The position numbers and the translations under genes are program-made. From contig NZ_CBYO010000005.1 in the NCBI RefSeq assembly GCF_000577245.1, positions 186,001-250,000 of the forward strand: a DNA stretch of 64,000 bases, in the 5' to 3' direction. Positions 51,676-59,859 of this stretch are shown in pieces. The notes below the pieces were generated by a model. The model was given only the letters and a program-made list of their open reading frames with translations, ran no database searches and was not told the DNA's origin. Positions within the stretch are counted from its first letter, which is position 1; every line of letters begins with the position of its first letter. Origin of the DNA: Paucisalibacillus algeriensis (lineage in GTDB: Bacteria > Bacillota > Bacilli > Bacillales > Amphibacillaceae).

Positions 51676-52889
51676 TTTGGAGAAAGGAAGCTGGAACAGA
51701 GGATTCTAGAAGCTTTGATTATATCTTGTTAGCATTATTGGTATTCTTTGTAATTGGGGTTATCTTTAGATCTGCTGTTGTTTTTATTGCCGTTGGTATT
51801 TTTGCAGCATATCTAATTGCCTATAAAATCTATGATAAAAGTGTTGAAAAGAGCCTTGCTTTAAAGAATAAGCCGAGGGCAATTAAGCTATTTCCCGAAG
51901 AAGAAATGAGTTTTAAAATTGAAATTGAAAACCGATCAGTATTTCCACTTATTAACGGAGAATTAACATTTCAAATTGGTTCAGCAATTAAGGCATATAC
52001 ACTTGCAAAAGATGAGAAGGAATACTGGAGGGAATTAAAACTTCCACTTTCTATGATACAGAAAAAGAAAACGGTACTAGAATTTCCAGTGCGTGCTGAG
52101 CAACGCGGTGTGGCTAGAGTTAAAAACATATCTTATGATTTTCCGCATTTACTTAATTTTAATAGACTTAGATTACGATACTATGACTTTTACCAAACGG
52201 AATTTATTGTGTATCCCAAATTACTTCCAGTACAGGGAGCGAATGCTGTCTTTCATATGATGCCGGGAGATAGCAGGTTAAATTATTCTCCGTTTGAGGA
52301 TGTACAAAGTCCGCTTGGAACTAGGGATTATAGTTATAGTGATCCTTTCCACAAAATTAACTGGAAAGCAACGGTTAAAACACAAAAAATGCAAACTAAT
52401 ATTTATGATAAGGTAGTGGATCGAACCTTTGTGTTTATCATTAACTTAGCAACAGAAAATGATAAAAATATGGTGAGTTTCAATAAGAATTTAGAAAATC
52501 TATTATCCTACACAGCATTCCTAAGTGAGTATGCTACAAAGATGCGCATACCGTTCGAGGTCTTTATCAATGCAAGAAAGCCTGGTAAAGTACCCTATGT
52601 GCATTTGCACGAGGGGGAAGGAAAGACACATTATATGCATGCATTAGAAATGCTCGCTAGGGTACATAAGCAGTCTCCAATTCTTCCTTTTAATAAGATG
52701 CTTTTCCAAATTGGAAAACAGTCCATTAAGCCAAAAACGATAATTTTCTTGGGGGACCTTCCAGCAGGTTCGACAGAAATGATGAATTCATGGAAGCAAG
52801 TACAAAGTAGTGTATATCAAGTAGTGGAAGGAGAAGTTGGAGCAACTATTCGACCAGTTGCAAGGGAGGCAATGAAGAATGCAACATAA
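51672..52889 (+). CDS. DUF58-domain membrane protein
   Basis: This 405-residue protein has two adjacent membrane helices near the start (about 16-54) and a cytoplasmic or extracellular beta region. The DUF58 core follows, with the signature GTRDYSYSDPFHKINWKATVKT (about 215-236) and a von Willebrand-like fold after it. Translation is coupled to moxR before it and overlaps the next gene by 11 bases. It is the usual membrane partner of MoxR ATPases. Confidence 0.92.
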   Translation: MIWRKEAGTEDSRSFDYILLALLVFFVIGVIFRSAVVFIAVGIFAAYLIAYKIYDKSVEKSLALKNKPRAIKLFPEEEMSFKIEIENRSVFPLINGELTFQIGSAIKAYTLAKDEKEYWRELKLPLSMIQKKKTVLEFPVRAEQRGVARVKNISYDFPHLLNFNRLRLRYYDFYQTEFIVYPKLLPVQGANAVFHMMPGDSRLNYSPFEDVQSPLGTRDYSYSDPFHKINWKATVKTQKMQTNIYDKVVDRTFVFIINLATENDKNMVSFNKNLENLLSYTAFLSEYATKMRIPFEVFINARKPGKVPYVHLHEGEGKTHYMHALEMLARVHKQSPILPFNKMLFQIGKQSIKPKTIIFLGDLPAGSTEMMNSWKQVQSSVYQVVEGEVGATIRPVAREAMKNAT

Positions 52890-54069
52890 TCATCCGCTAA
52901 TTGCCTATGCCTACCATTTCTTGAGTGAGGCAATTATCATTTTTATGGTATTTATACCTGTACTCTATCATCGATACTTCTTTGTACCGTATTGGAGTTA
53001 TTTGGCTGTTATTGCCTTAGCTTGTGTTATTTTTACGTTTATTAAAAAGTTCAATGCTAATTTAATTGTATATGTATTGGTCGCTCCGGTGTTGATTGGG
53101 CTTTTCTATTTTCTGGATTACCCAATATTAATAGTGATTCTTTTTTCTAGCTTATTAGTATGGCGATATATGGCAATACAGAATCAAGAACTAATCAGAA
53201 GAGAGACAATTTATATTCTATTAACTGTATTTGCGACAATATTTGTTAGCATTTTTGTCCATGATAGTGAATTTATGATGTATCCTTTTTTACAGTTTAT
53301 ATTGCTATTTTTTGGATATATCATCAGTCATTTGGTCCATGTCGTTAAAGAAGATCGGAAGCAAATTGATCGTAAAATTCCAGGGTATTTTGTTGGGTTG
53401 CTTATAGCAGGGGCTGGGTTGTTCTTTGCTACCTATCCTTTACTTCGTATTATTACGGTTACCTTATGGGATGGACTGATCCTTTTAGCAACTAGTACTA
53501 TACTTGGAGTATCTAACTTTTTAAGTTTTTGGAAGGTAGAGAAAAGAGGATGGCCAGATCAAGATCCTGACAAAATTACGCATGATGGTTATGGGTATAT
53601 GTCGCCAGATAATAGTGTTCTTAAAGAGATGTCAGGATTATTAGTCTTTGCTATTGTTATAGTATTGCTATTTGTTTTTGTACTTCTATCTATTTCGTTT
53701 ATGAAAAGACAAGTTAAGAGGCGATTTATTAAAGTAGAATTACAGGAAGATACATTAAATAGCAACATTCATATTTACCGCGACAAGATTGTTGAAGAGA
53801 AAAAACTTCCATTTTTTAATCGAAAGGTCAAAACACCGGATAATCCTATTCGGAAAATGGTTTTTCAGTTTGAAAGAAAAGCTGATAAGCATAAAAAAGG
53901 TAGAAAAGCACATGAAACGATTGAAGATTGGTTTAAACGGATAGGAATAGAAGCAGATATTAATGTCTATCAAGGTGTTCGGTATGGTAATCAAAGTGTA
54001 AGTGACACCGAAAAGGATTCGTTACGAAAACAATTAAAACGTATGGAAGAGAGACTTGAAGCGAAATAA
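52879..54069 (+). CDS. Multi-TM protein with C-terminal DUF4129-like domain, paralogue 1
   Basis: This 396-residue protein has about seven helices in residues 10-215, one more near 250-272, and a cytoplasmic C-terminal helical domain resembling DUF4129 (RKMVFQFERKADKHKKGRKAHETIEDWFKRIGI, about 335-367). AGGGAGG precedes the ATG inside the DUF58 gene. In the standard operon this slot holds a transglutaminase-like protein with the same helices and tail. Here the transglutaminase core with its Cys-His-Asp triad is missing. The next gene is a close paralogue. Confidence 0.82.
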   Translation: MQHNHPLIAYAYHFLSEAIIIFMVFIPVLYHRYFFVPYWSYLAVIALACVIFTFIKKFNANLIVYVLVAPVLIGLFYFLDYPILIVILFSSLLVWRYMAIQNQELIRRETIYILLTVFATIFVSIFVHDSEFMMYPFLQFILLFFGYIISHLVHVVKEDRKQIDRKIPGYFVGLLIAGAGLFFATYPLLRIITVTLWDGLILLATSTILGVSNFLSFWKVEKRGWPDQDPDKITHDGYGYMSPDNSVLKEMSGLLVFAIVIVLLFVFVLLSISFMKRQVKRRFIKVELQEDTLNSNIHIYRDKIVEEKKLPFFNRKVKTPDNPIRKMVFQFERKADKHKKGRKAHETIEDWFKRIGIEADINVYQGVRYGNQSVSDTEKDSLRKQLKRMEERLEAK

Positions 54070-54087
54070 AAAATAGAGGTGAAAGAA

Positions 54088-55299
54088 GTGCACACAAAAC
54101 AAATGAATATAACCCAAACCTATCACTTCTTAGCTGAAGGAATTATTATTTATCTAGCTTTGCTTCCATTTAATTTCTATCATTATGGAAGTGTATCGGT
54201 GTGGTTTTACTTAGCGGTGTTAGTTGGTACTGGATTTGTGTATTCTTTCATCTCAAAAATGTCAAACAGCTATTTACCTTATATTGCTACCATACCAATA
54301 GTCTTTCTATTATTTTATATGATTGGATATCCACTCTTTTTAAGTATACTTTTTTCCTGTTTATTTGCTTGGCGTTTTATCGCGATACGGGGAAAGGGTA
54401 TTCTTGGATACGAATCGACTTACTTATCGGCAACTTTAATTCTAACAATTCTAGGAATATTCCTAATGCGGAATTTCGATGTAGTGATCATGTTTATTGC
54501 ACAAATTGTTGTAGTAGTAATAGGATTTTTGTTTAGTAATTTATTAGTAATTGAAAAAGAAAATCAAAGGGCATTCCATAAGACAGAGTGGGTAAAAATA
54601 AGTGGATTCTTTATGGGGACCATCCTATTAATCTATTTGTTATCTGATACATTATCATGGATTGCAAGTAAGTTTTGGACAGGAATTGGTGGTGGACTTA
54701 CCTTATTTGCTGGTGGCATAGCACGTATTTTCGAATGGCTCGGACTCAGTGATTTCTTCAAGAATGGTATGAATCAAATGGAGCCTGTTGAGGAAACGCC
54801 GGGATTTGCAGAAGGTGAGCCAGTTGAGAAGCATAGTTTTGAACCTTCTGATGGAGAATATTTTAATTTAATGCTAGCTATTTCTATAGGAGCTATCATA
54901 CTTTTACTTATTTACATGATTTATAAAGGTATGAAATCTAAAACATATGAAAATGAAGACGTCGAAGCTATTGGTTATAACCTAAAGCAAGACAAAGTTG
55001 ATAATAATGGTGGTCGTCTTTTCAGTAAAGTCTTTAAAAGAAAAGGACTAAAACCAAATCATCCAATTCGAAAAATTGTCTATGATTTTGAGAGAAAAGC
55101 AGCCAAGTCTAAGCTTGGTAGAATGAGACATGAATCCATAGAGAATTGGTTTGAGCGCATCGGTTTAGAGGGGGATATTCAGGTATACCAAAAAGTACGT
55201 TACGGTGAACAAAGGACTTCGGTGGAAGAAGAAGAAATGTTAAAAAGTATGATAAAACTATTTGAACAGAATTTGTTAAAAAATAGTAATGAAGGATAA
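54088..55299 (+). CDS. Multi-TM protein with C-terminal DUF4129-like domain, paralogue 2
   Basis: This protein has 403 residues from the GTG at 54088, 6 bases after AGAGGTG; a GTG at 54079 and an ATG at 54103 are alternatives. It repeats the plan of the gene before it: the opening TYHFLAEGIIIYLALLPF matches AYHFLSEAIIIFMVFIPV there, and the tail matches as well (RKIVYDFERKAAKSKLGR, then ESIENWFERIGL). The pair arose by tandem duplication and then diverged. No transglutaminase core is present. It is the last gene of the MoxR operon. Confidence 0.82.
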   Translation: MHTKQMNITQTYHFLAEGIIIYLALLPFNFYHYGSVSVWFYLAVLVGTGFVYSFISKMSNSYLPYIATIPIVFLLFYMIGYPLFLSILFSCLFAWRFIAIRGKGILGYESTYLSATLILTILGIFLMRNFDVVIMFIAQIVVVVIGFLFSNLLVIEKENQRAFHKTEWVKISGFFMGTILLIYLLSDTLSWIASKFWTGIGGGLTLFAGGIARIFEWLGLSDFFKNGMNQMEPVEETPGFAEGEPVEKHSFEPSDGEYFNLMLAISIGAIILLLIYMIYKGMKSKTYENEDVEAIGYNLKQDKVDNNGGRLFSKVFKRKGLKPNHPIRKIVYDFERKAAKSKLGRMRHESIENWFERIGLEGDIQVYQKVRYGEQRTSVEEEEMLKSMIKLFEQNLLKNSNEG

Positions 55300-55409
55300 T
55301 GCTTAACTTTTTACCAAAAACATGTCATATTACAACATATAATGTTTTCAATGGTTCCTCTATTATGATCATGTCCGAGAGAAATCGTATGAAAGTGTAC
55401 ATGAAGGGA

Positions 55410-55458
55410 AAAAGCCCGGGAGGATATCTAGAATGATGATATCTTACCGAGCTTTTTT
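55410..55458 (+). terminator. Rho-independent terminator
   Basis: AAAAAGCCCGG with GATATC (55410-55428) pairs with GATATC and CCGAGCTTTTTT (55438-55457) around TAGAATGAT. It ends the MoxR operon. Confidence 0.8.
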
Positions 55459-55511
55459 ATATATATGAGGTATTTAATAAAAGAATTGTTGCTTTTTCAT
55501 TAGAAAATAAA

Positions 55512-55787
55512 ATGTTGGCCATGTGCACATGGTATATAGGGGAAGTACATGGAGTTACAGGGATTAATCAAGTTAATAAAAATATAAAATTCTGGAGCGT
55601 TATCTTAGGCTTTATTTTACTGGCTCTGGCTATGCAGACTATTTCAATGGGAACCATGGACAGGTCTTGGCACGGTAGGCAGTGTGCTAATTGAAATGGT
55701 TTTTAGAATGAACCAAAGACTTACTTGCGCATTCTATTTATATGTACAGTCTTAAAAGCAGCTGTAGGCTTAAAACTGATATCCTAG
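55512..55787 (+). pseudogene. Small multidrug resistance (SMR) exporter remnant
   Basis: Three frames together spell an SMR protein like B. subtilis YkkD. The first has GEVHGVTGINQVNKN and FILLALAMQTISMGT (frame of 55512), then WTGLGTVGSVLI in the next frame from 55657, and the ending AAVGLKLIS before a TAG at 55785. A deletion of about 11 bases removed the AYAV of the conserved MGTAYAVWTG, and a further stop and frame change break helix 4. The start codon and ribosome binding site look poor. It overlaps the 3' end of the reverse-strand crcB gene. Confidence 0.75.
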
Positions 55788-56126
55788 TAAATATAAAATA
55801 ATCCCCACACTAAGTAGAGAAACTAGTAAGGATGAAATAATATACCCGATAGCATGTTTTAACTTGTTATTCATAATTAACTGCAATGTTTCATTGCCAA
55901 AGGTTGAAAAGGTAGTATAAGAGCCACATAATCCGATACCTAAAAATAACCATAGGGTGTTATTTAGCATACCCACAGAATAATAATAGATGAAAAATGC
56001 CAATAAAATTGATCCAGAAATATTGGCAATCCATGTACCTAACAATCGCTTATCCAGCTTGATAGAAATATAAAACCGAAGGACGCTTCCTACAAATCCT
56101 CCTAGTGCAACAATAATAAAATTCAT
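55770..56126 (-). CDS. crcB: Fluoride channel subunit (FluC/CrcB)
   Basis: This 118-residue, four-helix protein of the FluC family exports fluoride as a double-barrelled dimer. Family marks are GGFVGSVLRFYIS (about 9-21), the Asn in TWIANISGSILLAF (about 31-44) and the pore stretch GLCGSYTTFSTFGNETLQL (about 70-88), with its two Phe. It overlaps the preceding crcB by 4 bases, and the two probably form a heterodimer of opposite orientation, as in B. subtilis. No fluoride riboswitch was seen. Confidence 0.93.
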   Translation of the reverse strand: MNFIIVALGGFVGSVLRFYISIKLDKRLLGTWIANISGSILLAFFIYYYSVGMLNNTLWLFLGIGLCGSYTTFSTFGNETLQLIMNNKLKHAIGYIISSLLVSLLSVGIILYLLGYQF

Positions 56127-56530
56127 AAAGTTACCTGCCCTATATTTGCTAGTCTGTAACCTAAATAACAGAGTAAAATTCCCCCAACAATACTAATGAA
56201 AACATAGATTAAACTTAACAATAAATGATTCGTAGCAAGCTCTAATGTTTCAACAGCAAAGGTAGAGAATGTAGTAAATGCACCAATTGCACCGGTAGTA
56301 AGTCCTGTAGAAATTGCCGGTGAAACAATCTTTTTTAACCAGAGACAATTTAATAAAAAGCTTAGCAAAAAGCAGCCAATTAAATTAGCTGTTAAGGTTT
56401 CAAGTGGGAAGAGGAATCGATTTTCCATAAGGACAGAAATACTATAACGTCCAACAGCGCCAAACATACCACCTATGCCTACTGCAATATATACATTCCT
56501 GGATGCTAAGCGTGTTGGCATGAAGGACAT
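56123..56530 (-). CDS. crcB: Fluoride channel subunit (FluC/CrcB), second type
   Basis: This 135-residue FluC-family protein has an extra N-terminal stretch. Marks are GGMFGAVGRYSIS (about 19-31), TLTANLIGCFLLSF (about 43-56) and GAIGAFTTFSTFAVETLEL (about 80-98). The ATG at 56530 lies 25 bases inside the end of zur; an ATG three codons later is possible. It has no clear ribosome binding site, so it probably depends on translation of zur. Its place at the end of the zinc operon is unusual. Confidence 0.92.
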   Translation of the reverse strand: MSFMPTRLASRNVYIAVGIGGMFGAVGRYSISVLMENRFLFPLETLTANLIGCFLLSFLLNCLWLKKIVSPAISTGLTTGAIGAFTTFSTFAVETLELATNHLLLSLIYVFISIVGGILLCYLGYRLANIGQVTL

Positions 56531-56919
56531 AATCCATAAATTTCAAATTTATGATCTTCAATTTCATAGTTAGATAGTGTTCTTTTAACTTCTTCCATAG
56601 GACAGATTTCAATTTCCTTTGTTTTTCCACAATCCTTACAAATAAAATGGTGATGGTGATGATGTGTGCAATTCATGCGAAAGTGCTTTTCTCCGTTTAA
56701 TTCCGTTGTTTCCAGAATTCCTACTTCACTGTAAAGATGTAGGTTTCGATAGATGGTATCAAAGCTAATTCCTTCATAGGTTTCTTCTAAATGTTGGATA
56801 AGATCTTTTGCAGTACGATACCCGTCAACACTCTCAAAATAGGTTAATATATCTTTTCTTTTTCCAGTAGCTTTAAAGCCCTTATTCTTTAAAAGTTCTA
56901 TTGCTTCAGAGGTATTCAT
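56506..56919 (-). CDS. zur: Fur-family regulator, probable Zur
   Basis: This 137-residue Fur-family repressor should bind zinc. The winged helix lies in residues 1-80 (GFKATGKRKDIL, GISFDTIYRNLHLY). Two CxxC motifs (CKDCG near 97-101 and CPSCQ near 131-135) form the structural zinc site, and a run of six His in CTHHHHHHF lies in the metal-sensing loop. Its gene is 3 bases after znuB. Zur-type boxes sit in the promoter of this same operon, so the identity as Zur rather than Fur or PerR is well supported by context. Confidence 0.9.
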   Translation of the reverse strand: MNTSEAIELLKNKGFKATGKRKDILTYFESVDGYRTAKDLIQHLEETYEGISFDTIYRNLHLYSEVGILETTELNGEKHFRMNCTHHHHHHFICKDCGKTKEIEICPMEEVKRTLSNYEIEDHKFEIYGLCPSCQHA

Positions 56920-56922
56920 GTT

Positions 56923-57762
56923 CTAGCCCCCTTTTGTTACTTGTAATTTTTTATATCCTATTGCGATTAATAAAATAATAATTGCTACAACAACAATGGT
57001 TCCACCAGGAGGTATGTTTAAATAATATCCTGATATTAATCCTATCATAACAGCTAACTCCCCAAATACAATAGCAAGAAACATCATTTGTTTAAATCCT
57101 TTCGCAATACGCATACTTGCTGCAACAGGTAATGTCATTAAGGAAGAAACTAATAACACCCCGACAATTTGGATGGAAGCGGCAATGACTAGAGCGGTTA
57201 AGATGATAAATAATAAATGTATTTGTTTAGAATGAATTCCAGAAACTCTAGCATGTTCCTCATCAAATGATAAAGTGAATAGTTCTTTATAAAATAATGT
57301 AATAATAACTAAAACGAATATAGTAATTATTAAAATGGTAATAAAGTCTGTTCTACTTACGGCAGATGCTGAACCAAAAAGGAAATTCATTAACTCCGTG
57401 TTAAACCCATCTGCTAGTGCAATGAAAATAACACTTAGGCCTACACCGCCAGAAAGGATGATAGGAATAGCTAATTCTTGATAGGCTTTGTAGACACTCC
57501 GTAATTTTTCAATAAATATAGATCCCATTACGGAAAATAATAAACCACTATAAATAGGTGGCAGAACCATAAAGGCGAACTTTTTCTCTAGGAATAGTCC
57601 AAAAGCAATACCCGCTAATGTAACATGGGAAAGTGCATCAGCAATTAAGGAAAGACGTCTAACAACAATAAATGTTCCCAGTAATGGTGCGATAATTCCA
57701 ATTAAAATACCAGTTAAAAATGTTTGCCTTAAAAAGTCATATTCTAATAAATCTGCAATCAT
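56923..57762 (-). CDS. znuB: Zinc ABC transporter permease
   Basis: This 279-residue membrane permease of the ABC-3 metal family (ZnuB/AdcB) has about eight or nine helices. Typical segments are IGIIAPLLGTFIVVRRLSLIADALSHVTLAGIAFG near the start, with the coupling helix, and LVSSLMTLPVAASMRIAKGF (about 211-230). TTGGAGGAG precedes the ATG. It works with the ATPase and the lipoprotein encoded upstream to import zinc. Confidence 0.93.
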   Translation of the reverse strand: MIADLLEYDFLRQTFLTGILIGIIAPLLGTFIVVRRLSLIADALSHVTLAGIAFGLFLEKKFAFMVLPPIYSGLLFSVMGSIFIEKLRSVYKAYQELAIPIILSGGVGLSVIFIALADGFNTELMNFLFGSASAVSRTDFITILIITIFVLVIITLFYKELFTLSFDEEHARVSGIHSKQIHLLFIILTALVIAASIQIVGVLLVSSLMTLPVAASMRIAKGFKQMMFLAIVFGELAVMIGLISGYYLNIPPGGTIVVVAIIILLIAIGYKKLQVTKGG

Positions 57763-57778
57763 TGTTTCTCCTCCAACA

Positions 57779-58531
57779 TTAATGGTCGTGCGAAATAATA
57801 TTTACGTCATGACCATAAAGTTTTGACATTTCTTTTTCTGTTAAATTCTCGAATTCTTCTGGTTTGCCATGAAAGTGAAGTGTTTTATTTAGACAAGCAA
57901 TATTAGTGGCATACTTTGTCATTGTCCCAGTATCATGAGTCACTAATAGCAAGGTAATTCCATTCTGTTTGTTTAAATCATGTAATAACTCATAGAACCG
58001 TTGCACATTTTCGTAATCTACCCCAACAGTTGGTTCATCCAATATGAGCAATTCAGGTTCACTTACTAGCGCACGTGCAATAAATACTCGCTGTTGTTGT
58101 CCACCAGACAAATTACCAATATTCTCATAGGTGTAATCACTCATTCCCACAGCATCAATAGCTTGTAGGATTTTTTCTTTATGCTTTTGATTAAAAAATT
58201 TAAAATAACCAACTTTACTAGTAAGTCCAGAAGAAACTACTTCGTACACCGATGCAGGAAAACCTTTATTAAAAGAGTTAGATTTTTGTGATACAAACCC
58301 AATTTTATTCCAATCTTTAAATTCCTCAAGGGGCTTGTCAAAAAGGGTTAAACTGCCACTATCAGGTTTTGAGATTCCAAGAATTATTTTGATTAAGGTT
58401 GTCTTTCCCCCTCCATTAGGTCCTAAGAGCCCAACAAAAGCTCCTCTCGGTATTTCAAAGTTGATATGATGAAGGATAGTTTTCTTCTCATAAGAATAGT
58501 TAATATTTCGTAATGAAATGATTGAATTCAT
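57779..58531 (-). CDS. znuC: Zinc ABC transporter ATP-binding protein
   Basis: This 250-residue ABC ATPase starts at the ATG at 58531, 9 bases after AAGGAAG; a TTG two codons earlier is less well placed. Walker A is GPNGGGKTTLIK (about 37-48), the ABC signature LSGGQQQR (about 142-149) and Walker B LLILDEPTVGVD (about 162-173), with the switch His in VTHD. It powers import through the ZnuB permease encoded 16 bases downstream. Confidence 0.94.
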   Translation of the reverse strand: MNSIISLRNINYSYEKKTILHHINFEIPRGAFVGLLGPNGGGKTTLIKIILGISKPDSGSLTLFDKPLEEFKDWNKIGFVSQKSNSFNKGFPASVYEVVSSGLTSKVGYFKFFNQKHKEKILQAIDAVGMSDYTYENIGNLSGGQQQRVFIARALVSEPELLILDEPTVGVDYENVQRFYELLHDLNKQNGITLLLVTHDTGTMTKYATNIACLNKTLHFHGKPEEFENLTEKEMSKLYGHDVNIISHDH

Positions 58532-58547
58532 ATACAATAGCTTCCTT

Positions 58548-59525
58548 TCATTGAGTTGCTTGATTTAACACTTGCAAGTTTTGTCTCATTAATGATAGAT
58601 AATCCATCTGTTCTCTGATATCATTTTCTGTTAATATTGCTAGATTATGAATCGTCAATGCCTCAGCGTCGATATAATCCTGGATAATACTAGAAACTTT
58701 ACTTGTAGTATTTTGTTCAAAAATAACGTATTTCAGTTTACTATCTTTAGCCTGTTCAATAATATCAACTAAATCTTTTTGCGAGGGTTCACTAGTTGAA
58801 GAAAGTCCATTAATTGGAATTTGAACAATTCCATATCGATCTTCCCAGTATCCATATGCTGCATGGGAAACGAGAATTTGTTTATCTGCTTTATTTTGTA
58901 AGGTTTCTTTAAATTCCTTATCAAGTTTAGTTAAATCTTCTTTTAATTGTTGAAAATTAGTATGATAAAGTTCTTTATCCCTAGGGTTAATTTCACTTAA
59001 GTATTCTGTAATAATGTGACTCATTTCAATCATTCGAAGGGGATCGATCCATATATGTGGATCGTGATCACCGTGGTTATGGCCGTCATCATGGTGATGA
59101 CTACTTTCTTCTTTTCGCGAATCATTATGCACATGATCGTGTTGGTGAACTTCCTCAAAAAGCTCTTCGTGGTTTCCAAGTTCATATAGCTTTACATCTT
59201 CAGATTCCAGTGCGTCTGCAATACTTTCTGAAAAGCCTTCCATACCTGCTCCCATGTAGATAAAGGCATCACTCTTAGCAAGAGTTGTTAGAGTCTTTGT
59301 CGTTGGTTCATAAGAATGGGCATCTACTCCTGGCGGAAAGACAGATAAAGCATTAATTGTTTCACCACCAATTTTTTCAACAGCAAATTGTATAGGGTAG
59401 ACGGATGTATAAATATTTAACTTTTCCTCTGATTGTTGATTCATTGTTTCACTTTGACAACCGAAGAGAAGGATAATCACTAATATAATCGAAAAAAGTA
59501 TGCTAAAAGGTTTCATTTTATCCAC
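58548..59525 (-). CDS. znuA: Zinc-binding lipoprotein (ZnuA/AdcA type)
   Basis: This 325-residue cluster A-I metal-binding lipoprotein has a lipobox LFGC with Cys23. The zinc ligands are expected at His in GVDAHSYEP (about 71), His in DPHIWIDP (about 157), His in LVSHAAYGYW (about 221) and a late Asp/Glu. A His-rich loop (about 127-155: HQHDHVHND, then SSHHHDDGHNHGDHD) lies before the second ligand, as in zinc-specific rather than manganese-specific proteins. It is the first gene of the Zur-controlled operon. Confidence 0.93.
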   Translation of the reverse strand: MDKMKPFSILFSIILVIILLFGCQSETMNQQSEEKLNIYTSVYPIQFAVEKIGGETINALSVFPPGVDAHSYEPTTKTLTTLAKSDAFIYMGAGMEGFSESIADALESEDVKLYELGNHEELFEEVHQHDHVHNDSRKEESSHHHDDGHNHGDHDPHIWIDPLRMIEMSHIITEYLSEINPRDKELYHTNFQQLKEDLTKLDKEFKETLQNKADKQILVSHAAYGYWEDRYGIVQIPINGLSSTSEPSQKDLVDIIEQAKDSKLKYVIFEQNTTSKVSSIIQDYIDAEALTIHNLAILTENDIREQMDYLSLMRQNLQVLNQATQ

Positions 59526-59556
59526 TCGATTTCATATAAATCATATTGACTTATGT

Positions 59557-59604
59557 ATAATATCGTAATCGTTACGTTTTGTAAATAGGAATGATTACGA
59601 TTCT
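59557..59604 (-). promoter_or_regulatory. znuA promoter with two Zur boxes
   Basis: On the reverse strand TTTACA (59585-59580) and TATTAT (59562-59557) are 17 bases apart. A Zur-type box (TCGTAAT-C-GTTACGT, 59563-59577) fills the spacer. A second (AATGATTACGATT, 59590-59602) lies just upstream. Both resemble the B. subtilis Zur consensus TCGTAAT-n-ATTACGA. Zinc-loaded Zur would shut off the whole operon, including zur itself. Confidence 0.8.
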
Positions 59605-59819
59605 GAGAATTATTATTTTTATTTTGCCACTAGACTAAATAGCTATACTGGTTGTATAAGGTCTTTAAATAGCTTACAGTCGGTAATTATTAAATATGGA
59701 AGCAAATGAATCCAAAAAATATAAAGGAGATCTAATAATTTTTATTGCGAAATGTCTGAATATAATTTATAGTGAATATAGATGGATAGGAGACTGTCCT
59801 TAATTTTTTATCAAAAAAA

Positions 59820-59837
59820 TGAATGAGTATTCATTCA
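59820..59837 (+). promoter_or_regulatory. FadR operator
   Basis: TGAATGAGTATTCATTCA is a perfect inverted repeat fitting the Bacillus FadR (YsiA) consensus TGAATGAMTANTCATTCA except at one variable position. FadR represses fatty-acid degradation until long-chain acyl-CoA appears. The site is 22 bases before fadN, so it would also block early transcription. Confidence 0.85.
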
Positions 59838-59859
59838 AAATGTGATTGGGGGACAAAAC

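Noticed and set aside
56500-56930. Fluoride riboswitch for the crcB genes
   Set aside because: The upstream sequence is the zur coding region and lacks the riboswitch core.
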